Of a DNA stretch of 64,000 nucleotides, positions 18,621 through 26,786 are shown piece by piece. The DNA is from Nguyenibacter vanlangensis (GTDB taxonomy: Bacteria; Pseudomonadota; Alphaproteobacteria; Acetobacterales; Acetobacteraceae): NCBI RefSeq assembly GCF_038719015.1, contig NZ_CP152276.1, positions 3,799,501-3,863,500 of the forward strand. The letters run 5' to 3'. The number at the start of each line of letters is the position of its first letter. The stretch's first letter is position 1. Both the position numbers and the translations under genes were made by a program. The notes beneath the pieces are model-generated. The model was not told where the DNA came from. It searched no databases and saw only the letters and a program-made list of their open reading frames with translations.

Positions 18621-20105
18621 CTAATGCCGCCGCCCCCGGACGGGCCGTCCGGGGGCGGCATCGCGCCGCAGCGTCCCATCGTCGATCACCGGCTGGCCAT
18701 TGACCAGCAGATGGCGCACGCCCTCCGACGGCCGGTTCAACGCCGCGAAATCGGCCCGGTCGCCGATCGTCCGGTCATCGAAGACGCACAGATCGGCATC
18801 GCACCCTTCCTGCAACCGTCCCTTGCGCCGCATTGCGGGGGCGGCGGGCGCGACGATGCTGGCCGGCAGCCACGAACATTTGGCCATGGCCTCCATCAGC
18901 GACAGCATGCCGCGCTCGCGCATATAGACGCGCAGGAACCGGGCGAACGTGCCCGACGAACGCGGGTGCGACACCGCATCGGCGGGCAGGGGCCACGCAT
19001 CGCCGCCATAGACCGTGCCGTCGGGCAGGGTCCAGGGCATGGCGTCCGATGCGATGATCCCGCCCGGATACAGCACCGACACGTCCAGCAGGTCCCGATG
19101 CCGCGCATCGCCCTCGACATCCAGGAAATGCCACAGCACCAGGTTCTCGGGCCGCTCGGCCCGCGCCTGCAGCAATTCGGCGCGGCTGCCGATCCGCCGC
19201 CCGTCATCCAGCCGCTGCAGCGCGTCATAGCCGCGGCCGGTCCGCTCGGGAAAGGCCGGATCGGCGAAGAACGGCGCGCCGATCACCGTCGACGCCACCC
19301 CGTACGGATAGGCCTCCACCGTCACCTTCAGCCCCTGCGCTTGCGCGGTGCGCACCAGGTCCGCCGCGCGTTCGACATCCATCAGGCTGGTACTGTTGAA
19401 ATGGCAGATATGCATGCGCGCGCCGGTCGACCCGGCATAGCCGATCAGCCGCGTATAGGCCTCGATCGAACTGCGCGGATCGATGTTCGACGCATAGGCG
19501 ACATGGGTATAGGTCGGCACGTCGTACTCGGCCGCCAGGCTGCAGATCCGCGAAATCTCCTTCACCCCCGCGCCGGGGACATAGGCATTCGGGATGCCGA
19601 TCCCCACGCCGCCCTCATCCAGCCCCTGCCGCACGCGCGACAGGATGTCCTCCAGCTCCGCATCGCCGGCCACGGTCTCGACCCAGCGCGGATCGTCCAT
19701 GCAGCGTCCCATGAAGCTCAGCGACGGCTCCAGCGTCCGTCCGGTCATCGCCGCGATACGCGCGAAGACCCAGCCGACCGACACGCCGTAATTCAGCACG
19801 CGGCCGCTGCTTTCCTGCGCGTCGTACCAGCCCGCCACCGGCAGGCTGCCGACCTCGCATTCCAGCGTGGTCGTCACGCCGTCGAACGCCTGCATCCGGT
19901 CCGCCGGAACCGATTGCCCATGGGCATGGATATCGATGAATCCGGGCGCCACGACCAGCCCCGTGGCGTCGATCTCGCGCAGGGCGGACCCCGTGACGCC
20001 CCCCACCCGCATGATCGCGCCATTGCGGATCGCAACGTCGCCGATCGCATCCAGCCGCGTCTCGGGGTCGATCAGCCGTCCCCCCCGGATGATCAGGTCG
20101 TACAT
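18621..20105 (-). CDS. N-acyl-D-amino-acid deacylase (D-aminoacylase) family amidohydrolase
   Basis: 494 residues. Amidohydrolase fold: MYDLIIRGGRLIDPETRLD, the HxH metal motif in GFIDIHAHGQ, GVTTTLECEVGSLPVAGWY with the conserved Cys-Glu, then THVAYAS, ICHFNSTS (metal histidines) and IIASDAMPW (catalytic Asp). The family removes acyl groups from N-acyl-D-amino acids or dipeptides with D-residues. Length matches. The stop is 20 bp from the GTPase start, so the genes form an operon with M81. No signal peptide, so cytoplasmic. Confidence 0.9.
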   Translation of the reverse strand: MYDLIIRGGRLIDPETRLDAIGDVAIRNGAIMRVGGVTGSALREIDATGLVVAPGFIDIHAHGQSVPADRMQAFDGVTTTLECEVGSLPVAGWYDAQESSGRVLNYGVSVGWVFARIAAMTGRTLEPSLSFMGRCMDDPRWVETVAGDAELEDILSRVRQGLDEGGVGIGIPNAYVPGAGVKEISRICSLAAEYDVPTYTHVAYASNIDPRSSIEAYTRLIGYAGSTGARMHICHFNSTSLMDVERAADLVRTAQAQGLKVTVEAYPYGVASTVIGAPFFADPAFPERTGRGYDALQRLDDGRRIGSRAELLQARAERPENLVLWHFLDVEGDARHRDLLDVSVLYPGGIIASDAMPWTLPDGTVYGGDAWPLPADAVSHPRSSGTFARFLRVYMRERGMLSLMEAMAKCSWLPASIVAPAAPAMRRKGRLQEGCDADLCVFDDRTIGDRADFAALNRPSEGVRHLLVNGQPVIDDGTLRRDAAPGRPVRGRRH

Positions 20106-20151
20106 GCATCCCCCTCGCGCACCGCATGATGATTATGCCCCATGGATTCTC

Positions 20152-20190
20152 GTTCTTTTTTGAAAAAAAGAACCAAAAAACTTTTGGACG
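20152..20190 (+). terminator. AT-rich hairpin element, variant copy D (inverted relative to copy C)
   Basis: GTTCTTTTTT / AAAAAAGAAC stem (20152-20173) with a 2-base loop, then CAAAAAACTTTTGG. The order of parts is as in copies A-C, but on the plus strand where no gene ends. It is joined to copy C by an inverted CGTTAAGGGA pair (20189-20198 and 20223-20232), forming a large nested palindrome. Confidence 0.6.
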
Positions 20191-20232
20191 TTAAGGGACT
20201 GCGGCATGCGCCCGGCACAAAATCCCTTAACG

Positions 20233-20272
20233 AATAAAAGTCTTTTTGCTTCTTTTTCTTCAGAAAAAGAAG
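20233..20272 (-). terminator. AT-rich hairpin element, copy C (3' end of TonB-dependent receptor)
   Basis: A perfect 10-bp stem CTTCTTTTTC / GAAAAAGAAG (20249-20272), identical with copy B, beginning about 15 bp after the receptor stop when read on the minus strand. It would end the receptor transcript before the D-aminoacylase gene. The 181-bp gap is otherwise filled by copy D and short spacers. Confidence 0.65.
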
Positions 20273-20286
20273 AAATACCCCACCCA

Positions 20287-22740
20287 TCAGAAATCACACC
20301 CGAACCGCCCGCCGACAAAGCGGGGCTCGCCGGAAATCCCCATCAGCACGGTGGTCGCCGCCACCGGCACGACGTCGATATAATGCCGGTTCAGGATGTT
20401 CGACGCATAGGCGGTGACGAACCAGCGCCCGTTCCGCGGCCTGAGGGTGATGCTGCCGCCCATCAGGAAATAGGCCGGCACGACATAGACGCCGCTTCCG
20501 CGCGGCTGCAGGCTGTCCTGCAGGTCGCGATAGGAATAATTCCCCTCGAAGGTCAGCGTATAGCGGCGGAACACCGGCCGCGTCTCGTACGACACCTGCC
20601 CGTTCAGCGTCAGCTTGGGCATGCCCATGTCGGCGCCGTCATAATTGGTATAGACCGGGCTGTAGAAACCGGTCCTGGTAAAGTTCGCCGCCACGGCGGC
20701 CGAATTCACCTGCTGGTAATCGGTGTATTTGCCGCGCAGATAGCCGATGCTCTGCGACAGGGTCAGGCCGCGGACCGGATTGGCCTCGATCTGGAATTCC
20801 GTGCCCCACAACTGCGCATGCGGAATATTGATATAGGACCCGTACGTCCCCGGCGCCCCCTCGGGGTTATAGGCCCCCAGCGCGCCCGGAATCACCAGGG
20901 TGCCCAGCATCTGCTTGTCGTGGTAGTCGTCCCAGAACAGCGCGCCGTTCAGGCGCAGCCGCCGGCGAAAGAAATCGCTCTTGAATCCGACTTCATAGGC
21001 CAGCACCCATTCGGGCTTGAAAGGCTGGATCTGCACGTTCGCGACCGTCGTGTTGGTGGTAAAGCCCCCGGGCTTCACGCCGCGCGCTATATCGGCATAC
21101 AGCAGCAGGTTCGGCCGGGCCTGCCAGGACAGGCCCACCTTGCCGGAAAACTGGTTGGTCAGCGCGCCATGGGTCGGAAACGGATTGGCGCTGGCGCAGG
21201 GCGCTGGATCGGCGCCGCAATGCGCCCTCTTGGTCGCCGAGGGCAGATAATAATATTGCGCGACCGTATCGCCGACCAGGCTGCGCGTATCCGACTGGTG
21301 CTGCAGCCCGAAGGTGAATTTGACCGTATGGGTGATGTGATAATCCAGCGTCGCGAACTGGCTGAAATTCTCCTGCGGCTGGTTGTGGAAACTGTCGCGG
21401 ATATAGCCCGCGGTATCGCTCATGTCGAACCAGTTCGCCCCGAAGGCGCGCGCCCGGTTATAGTACAGACCCGCAATCCACTCCAGCCGCCCGTCCAGCA
21501 CCGGCCGCCCTTTCAGGCTGACCTCCTGCGAAAAGACGTTGCTGTTGCCGGCAAAGAAACTGTCCCCGGACCGAAAGGCCGACGCATCGCGATCGACATA
21601 TTCATGCCGCTGCTGCTGGCTGAAATTGCCGATCGTCTGCAGCGTGGCCCAGCCCAGGTCGCGCGCCGCCTTCAGGGTAATCCCCCACGTCACGTCGTCA
21701 TAGGACGGGATCGAATTCGGCGCGATGCCCACCAGCTTGGCAAAGGCGGGATTCAGGCTCCATCCCGTGGCATAGATGTTCCGGTCGCGCGGCATGTGGC
21801 TGACCGCGCTGAAATCATCCAGGATAAACCCGGCGGTGGCGTCGGATTCGTCCATCGACCAGTTCGCAATCAGGTCGATGTCGGTCTTCGCGTCGGGCTG
21901 CCAGGCCAGCCGGCCGCGCAGCGCCCCCAAATTGGCATTGCCGATCGATTGTCCGGTGACGCGGTTGAACCGATAGGCGCCGCCCTGCACGGTCTGGCCG
22001 GCAAGGCGATATTGCAAGCTGTTGGTGATCGGGCCCGAGACATAAAGCGTGGTCTTGCTCCTGTCCCGCGTCGCCAGATCCTCCGACGCACCGTAATGCA
22101 GCGTCCTGGTCGGCGCACGGCTTTCGATCCGCACTTCGCCGCCCGTATCGGCCATCCCGTGGGTAAAGCCCACCGGCCCGGGATCGACGCCGACAGTGGC
22201 GATGTCGAACATCTGCCCGCTGCTCATCGGCGACAGCGGATAGGCCACGCCGTCGAAATAGGTCATGACCGACGGCATGTTGTTCTGGGTATAATCCTCC
22301 AGCCCGATCCCGCGCAGATAGAATGACGGCGCGTTCGATCCGCTTTCCGTCTGGATCGTCAGGTTCGGCACCAGTTTCTGCAGATCCATGACAGTGTTGA
22401 CATGGTGCGAGATCAGCGCCTCCTCGCTCAGCATCGTCGTCGATCCCGCCTGGTGCTGCTGCGCGTCGAAACCGAACCGGCTGGCATGGGCGACCACGTC
22501 GATCGCTTCCGGACTGGCCGCCGCCGCGCGGCGCCGCGCCGGGCGGACCGGGGCCTGCGCCACCGCGACCGCCCCGCCGTCCGCCGCCGGGCGCCGATGA
22601 TGGCCGGGCTTATGGATGGGCCTCCTGCCGTCGGCCGTCGCGGCCAGGGCCCCCGGCACCATCTCCCCCCCGATCGGCAGGCAGGCCAGTGCCGTCGTCA
22701 CGGACAGCACCGTCAATAATCCGGCTCGACCTGATCTCAT
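20287..22740 (-). CDS. TonB-dependent outer-membrane receptor
   Basis: 817 residues. A signal peptide (RAGLLTVLSVTTALACLPIGG, cleavage near ALA at residue 33) and a possible TonB box (IDVVAHA, near residue 84) precede a plug domain with DLQKLVPNLTIQTES and FYLRGIGL. The long beta-barrel ends in phenylalanine (GRFGCDF), as outer-membrane proteins do. It imports a large or scarce substrate in an energy-dependent way. The RpiR-type regulator lies upstream and the D-aminoacylase operon downstream, so the ligand is likely the substrate of that pathway and not necessarily iron. Confidence 0.93.
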   Translation of the reverse strand: MRSGRAGLLTVLSVTTALACLPIGGEMVPGALAATADGRRPIHKPGHHRRPAADGGAVAVAQAPVRPARRRAAAASPEAIDVVAHASRFGFDAQQHQAGSTTMLSEEALISHHVNTVMDLQKLVPNLTIQTESGSNAPSFYLRGIGLEDYTQNNMPSVMTYFDGVAYPLSPMSSGQMFDIATVGVDPGPVGFTHGMADTGGEVRIESRAPTRTLHYGASEDLATRDRSKTTLYVSGPITNSLQYRLAGQTVQGGAYRFNRVTGQSIGNANLGALRGRLAWQPDAKTDIDLIANWSMDESDATAGFILDDFSAVSHMPRDRNIYATGWSLNPAFAKLVGIAPNSIPSYDDVTWGITLKAARDLGWATLQTIGNFSQQQRHEYVDRDASAFRSGDSFFAGNSNVFSQEVSLKGRPVLDGRLEWIAGLYYNRARAFGANWFDMSDTAGYIRDSFHNQPQENFSQFATLDYHITHTVKFTFGLQHQSDTRSLVGDTVAQYYYLPSATKRAHCGADPAPCASANPFPTHGALTNQFSGKVGLSWQARPNLLLYADIARGVKPGGFTTNTTVANVQIQPFKPEWVLAYEVGFKSDFFRRRLRLNGALFWDDYHDKQMLGTLVIPGALGAYNPEGAPGTYGSYINIPHAQLWGTEFQIEANPVRGLTLSQSIGYLRGKYTDYQQVNSAAVAANFTRTGFYSPVYTNYDGADMGMPKLTLNGQVSYETRPVFRRYTLTFEGNYSYRDLQDSLQPRGSGVYVVPAYFLMGGSITLRPRNGRWFVTAYASNILNRHYIDVVPVAATTVLMGISGEPRFVGGRFGCDF

Positions 22741-22857
22741 ATTCTCTCTCCGGTATATTTCTCATGGCGCTGGATGGCTGGCACGCCCGATGGGTCCGTC
22801 TCCGATAGAATGTTATTATATCGTAACAAAATAAGACATGCGGCGGCCGGGGGCCGG

Positions 22858-22902
22858 TTCTCAGGGCTCCAATTCTCAGGGTCCCGATTCTCAGGGTCTT
22901 GG
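22858..22902. repeat. 15-bp tandem repeat, three copies
   Basis: Three head-to-tail units starting TTCTCAGGG (22858-22872, 22873-22887, 22888-22902) lie in the 216-bp gap between the receptor gene and its upstream regulator gene. They may affect spacing of regulatory sites for the receptor. Confidence 0.8.
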
Positions 22903-22956
22903 ATCGGACCGCGTGTCTATGGACGCTTCACATGCCGCCGCGCCACGGTCCGGATA

Positions 22957-23814
22957 TCATCCGATTCCATCGATATCCTTCCGCAGCGCCTCGATATTCG
23001 CCAGCCGCTCGGCCACGCCCGGTCCCATGGATTGCTCCAGCAGCGACACCAGGCAGTTCGCGACGCACAGCGCCGTCGAATAGCTGTCGAAAATCCCCGC
23101 GCCATCCACGACGCAGCGCAGCGTCAGGACGGACGGGTTGGGGCTGGCCGGCGCGCCGATATGCGTCAGTTGCAGGACCTTGGCGTTCCGTTCCAGGGCC
23201 GCGCGCATAAGCTGCGTCAGCACCGGCGGCCGGCGCCGCATGCCCACGACGACCAGCAGGTCCTCCGCCCCCATCGTCGCGACATCCTCGCCCATCGCCA
23301 TGCCAAGCTGCGGCAGGACCTGCACATTGTCGTGCAGCAGCGACAATTGCGCCCGCAGATACAGCGCGATCAGCACCGAATTGCGAAAGGCCACGATGCG
23401 GATCTTCCGCGCCTCCCGCAGCATCTGTACCGCCGCATGCAGCGTCTCGCCGGAAATCTCGGCCATCGTCCGGCGCAGATTCAGGATTTCATGTTCGGCA
23501 TACCGCCCCAGGTCGTAATCGACGTCGCCGATCCGGTGGCGGCGCTGCAACGCCACCAGCGGCGACCCCAGCGACGCCTGGTCGCGGGCATGGGTGCGGG
23601 CCTGCTGGTAATTCTCATATCCCAGGCGACGGAAGAAGCGCGCCGCAGTCGGGTTCGACACATTGGCCCGCGCCGCAAGCTCGCTGGCGGTAAATCCCGA
23701 GAAATTCCCGTCCAGTTCCAGAATCACCGATGCCAGGCGCTGTTCACCGGCCGTCAGCGCGTCATGAATCTTCATGATCCGGGCCCCGATCGAAACATCT
23801 GAGTCGTCGTTCAT
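22957..23814 (-). CDS. MurR/RpiR family transcriptional regulator
   Basis: 285 residues. The N-terminal HTH_6 domain (about 10-85: ALTAGEQRLASVIL, FTASELAARANVSNPTAARFFRRLGY) is followed by a SIS sugar-phosphate-binding domain (about 125-265: RIVAFRNSVLIALYLRAQL, DLLVVVGMRRRPP). RpiR proteins usually sense phosphorylated sugars or amino sugars. It sits at the centre of the two-armed locus, upstream of the receptor gene and divergent from a 17-kb plus-strand gene train, so it is the obvious pathway regulator. Confidence 0.9.
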   Translation of the reverse strand: MNDDSDVSIGARIMKIHDALTAGEQRLASVILELDGNFSGFTASELAARANVSNPTAARFFRRLGYENYQQARTHARDQASLGSPLVALQRRHRIGDVDYDLGRYAEHEILNLRRTMAEISGETLHAAVQMLREARKIRIVAFRNSVLIALYLRAQLSLLHDNVQVLPQLGMAMGEDVATMGAEDLLVVVGMRRRPPVLTQLMRAALERNAKVLQLTHIGAPASPNPSVLTLRCVVDGAGIFDSYSTALCVANCLVSLLEQSMGPGVAERLANIEALRKDIDGIG

Positions 23815-23862
23815 GTGCCTCTCACCGAACGCAGGAGAAGTGAAACATAACCATCATTCCAA

Positions 23863-23886
23863 TTTCAATATGAAAATGATTTTTCA
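23863..23886. promoter_or_regulatory. Overlapping TTTCA/TGAAA palindromes, probable RpiR operator
   Basis: TTTCAATATGAAA (23863-23875) and TGAAAATGATTTTTCA (23871-23886) overlap in the 403-bp divergent region, about 50 bp upstream of the regulator start. An AT-rich symmetric site in an otherwise GC-rich gap is a good candidate for autoregulation and control of both arms. A TTGACA hexamer at 23895 could be a -35 box for the plus arm. The rest of the gap (to 24217) shows nothing recognisable. Confidence 0.55.
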
Positions 23887-24217
23887 TTACGTCCTTGACA
23901 CGGGGCGGGTGGATGCGGCGCAGTATGGCCGTGCAGCCGCTGGGGCAAGGGCTTCGTCATGTCCGTCGATCCTTTTTCCGTCCTCTCCCGACCGGACCGG
24001 GCGCCGCCCGCTTTCCGTCCCTGTTCCGCCGGCCGCGCGGCCGCGTCGCGCGTCATGCCCCGCTGGCCTGGATATGCCGCAACGCCCCTCCTGTCACGGC
24101 CCCGTCCGGCGGCATGAGCCGCGTCATCATCCTCGCCGCCGCCTGCGACCCGGATCGCCTCGCGCGGCACCGGCGGCCCGACATGTATCCGCTGCCCGGC
24201 ATCGTGGGGACCCGATC

Positions 24218-25576
24218 ATGACGATGACGCAAGACACGATGACGCAGGACACGGTGCCGCACGACGCGGCGTGCCGCGCGGCACAAGGCGGCGCCCTCGA
24301 CCGGCTCTATCGCCAGGTCGACCGGCGCGTGGTCGCCGTGCTGGCGATCGCCTACCTGCTCGATTGCATCGACCGGATGAATATCGGCTTCGCCCAGCAC
24401 CAGATCGCACAGCGGATCGGCCTGTCCACCGCCGATTACGGCGTCGCGGCCGGCATTTTCTTCATCGGCTACGTGCTCTTCGAAATCCCCTCCAACCTGC
24501 TGCTGCCCAGGGTCGGCGCGCGCCGGACATTCTTCCGCATCATGGTCCTGTGGGGCCTCGCCTCGGCCGCCATGGGCCTGCTCCACGACCGGTACGGCTT
24601 CTACGTCATGCGCTTCCTGCTGGGCGTGTTCGAAGCCGGCTTCGCCCCGGCCTGCATGTATTACCTCACGCTCTGGTACCCGCGCGACCGCATGGCGACG
24701 GTGGTCTCCGTCCAGCAGACCGCCGGCCCGCTTTCGGGCGCAATCTCGGGGCCGCTCTCCGGCTTCCTGCTCCAGGCCATGGACCATGTCGGCGGCCTGG
24801 ACGGCTGGCGCTGGATGTTCGTGCTCGAGGGCCTGCCGTCCGTGCTCATGGGCATCGTCGTGCTGGCCGTGCTGTGCGACCGGCCGGCCGACGCGCGCTG
24901 GCTGTCCCCGGCCGAACGGGCGGTGCTCACCGCGCGCGCCGCCACGGCCGGCGCCTCGCATGCCGGCTTTCGCGCCGTGCTGCGCGACCGTGCGGTCCAT
25001 GTCCTGGCGCTGGCCTATTTCTGCCTGATCTGCGGCCTGTACACGATCAATTTCTGGCTGCCCGCGATCATCCGCCGCGCCGGCGTGCAGTCCGACCTGC
25101 GGGTCGGGCTGCTCTCGGCCATGCCCTATCTGGTGGCGACCGGCGGCATCCTGCTGTGGGGGCGCCGCTCCGACCGGGCGCGGGAACGCCGCTGGCACAG
25201 CGCGATCCCGGCCTTCGCCGGCGCGGCCGGCTTGCTGCTGGTCATCGCCGCCGGCCATCATCTGTGGGGGGCGCTGGCCGCCCTCTCGGCCACCGCGGCG
25301 GCGCTCTACGCCGCCTACGTGATCTTCCTGTCCGTGCCGTCGGACCGCCTCAAGGGCCCTGGCGCCGCCGGCGGCTACGCGCTGATCAATTCGCTCGGCC
25401 TGCTCGGCGGCTTCCTCAGCCCGATGATCATCGGCCAGCTCGCCCGCCTCACCGGCAGCCTCGATGGCGGGCTGGCCTGCATGAGCCTGGTCGTGGCCCT
25501 CGGCGGCGTGGTGCTGTGCCTGGCGGTCCCGCCCGGGCGCCGGGCACCGGCGGCCGGCGCCGCCCTGCCGAAATAG
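24218..25576 (+). CDS. MFS transporter, anion:cation symporter family
   Basis: 452 residues. Typical ACS features: AYLLDCIDRMNIGFAQ in the first span, GIFFIGYVLFEIPSNLLLPR and a long C-terminal half. ACS members carry carboxylates such as tartrate, hexuronates, phthalate or dipeptides. The start ATG at 24218 is followed by a 15-bp in-frame duplication (24224-24253) that gives MTQDTMTQDT. First gene of the plus arm; the next MFS gene begins 8 bp after its stop. Confidence 0.88.
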   Translation: MTMTQDTMTQDTVPHDAACRAAQGGALDRLYRQVDRRVVAVLAIAYLLDCIDRMNIGFAQHQIAQRIGLSTADYGVAAGIFFIGYVLFEIPSNLLLPRVGARRTFFRIMVLWGLASAAMGLLHDRYGFYVMRFLLGVFEAGFAPACMYYLTLWYPRDRMATVVSVQQTAGPLSGAISGPLSGFLLQAMDHVGGLDGWRWMFVLEGLPSVLMGIVVLAVLCDRPADARWLSPAERAVLTARAATAGASHAGFRAVLRDRAVHVLALAYFCLICGLYTINFWLPAIIRRAGVQSDLRVGLLSAMPYLVATGGILLWGRRSDRARERRWHSAIPAFAGAAGLLLVIAAGHHLWGALAALSATAAALYAAYVIFLSVPSDRLKGPGAAGGYALINSLGLLGGFLSPMIIGQLARLTGSLDGGLACMSLVVALGGVVLCLAVPPGRRAPAAGAALPK

Positions 25577-25584
25577 GCCGCGCC

Positions 25585-26781
25585 ATGTCCGTCCAGCCGA
25601 AATACGCGGTCTTCGCCCTGCTCTATCTCGGCTGGTGCGTGTCCTATCTCGACCGCGCGGCAATGACCCTGTCCGTCCCCGCCATGCTGCACGACATTCA
25701 CATGTCGCCCACGCGGCAGGGGTTCGTGCTGGGCGTGTTCTATCTGGGCTATTCCTGCATGCAGATACCCGGCGGATGGCTGGCCGACCGCTTCGGGTCG
25801 AAACCCGTCGTCCTGGCCGGACTGGTCCTCTGGTCGCTGTTCACGCTCGGCACTGGACTGGTCGCGACGGCCTCGGCGCTCCTGCTCGTGCGGCTGCTCT
25901 TCGGCATGGGCGAGGGGATCTTTCCCGCCGCCAGCATCAAGGCCCTCTACGACGTGTTCCCCGCCGCCGCCCGGGACAAGGCGCCCTCGGCGCTGATGTC
26001 CTCCAACTATTTCGGCTACCTCGTCGCCCCCGTCCTGCTGCTGCCGCTGCTGGCCTGGGGCGGCTGGCGCCGGCCCTTCCTGGTCATGAGCATCGCGGGC
26101 CTCGCCTGTGCTGCGGCCTATCTGGTGCTGGCCCCGGGCCGCGCGCGGCGATCCGCCCCGCGTGCCCCCGCATCCGGCCGCATGTTCGCCGACGTGCTGC
26201 GGGTGCGGGGCATCCGGCGGCTGATGGGGGTGTGGTTCCTGGTCAGCTTCATCAACAAGGCGCTGGAAAGCTGGATGCCCACTTACCTGCTGCATGAACG
26301 GGGCGTGTCGCTCAAAGCGGCGGGCGTGCTCCTGACGCTGCCCTATGTCGCGGCGACCCTGGCGGCGGCTTCCGGCGGGTGGATCATGGCGCGCTGGTTC
26401 CGCGACCGCGAACATCATTTCATGTCGGCCAACATCATATTGTCCTGCGCGGCCTTGCTGGCCATGGCGCACGCCCCCGGCGTGAACGGCGTCGTGGCGG
26501 CGGAAACCTGCCTGTATTTCTTCAAATCCCTCGTCTTCGCCGCCATCCTCTCCCTGCCCGCGCGCATGCTGTCCGCCGATCGCGCCGGATCGGGCTTCGG
26601 GCTGATCAATTTCGGCGGCCAGTTCGCCGGCTTCGTCGCCCCGCCGGTCATCGGCGCCCTGCTGGGCGCCTTTCACAGCTATCCGCTGGTGTTTCTCAGC
26701 CTGGTGGGCGCCGGGGCGCTGGCGCTCGTCTTCAATGCCGCCTGCGGGCGCTTCCCGTCCGCCTTGCCCCTAGCGGAGTGA
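25585..26781 (+). CDS. MFS transporter, second of a tandem pair
   Basis: 398 residues. YLGWCVSYLDRAAMTLSVPAM and GYSCMQIPGGWLADRFGSKPVV resemble sugar-acid (ExuT/GudP-like) ACS transporters. It starts 8 bp after the preceding MFS gene and ends 5 bp before the amidase. The two MFS proteins differ in sequence, so they probably take different substrates, for example parent compound and a breakdown product. Confidence 0.87.
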   Translation: MSVQPKYAVFALLYLGWCVSYLDRAAMTLSVPAMLHDIHMSPTRQGFVLGVFYLGYSCMQIPGGWLADRFGSKPVVLAGLVLWSLFTLGTGLVATASALLLVRLLFGMGEGIFPAASIKALYDVFPAAARDKAPSALMSSNYFGYLVAPVLLLPLLAWGGWRRPFLVMSIAGLACAAAYLVLAPGRARRSAPRAPASGRMFADVLRVRGIRRLMGVWFLVSFINKALESWMPTYLLHERGVSLKAAGVLLTLPYVAATLAAASGGWIMARWFRDREHHFMSANIILSCAALLAMAHAPGVNGVVAAETCLYFFKSLVFAAILSLPARMLSADRAGSGFGLINFGGQFAGFVAPPVIGALLGAFHSYPLVFLSLVGAGALALVFNAACGRFPSALPLAE

Positions 26782-26786
26782 TATCG

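Noticed and set aside
16091..18703. 870-codon open frame on the plus strand across M81 and GTPase genes
   Set aside because: Low-complexity Arg/His/Gln-rich shadow crossing two well-supported minus-strand genes and their spacer.
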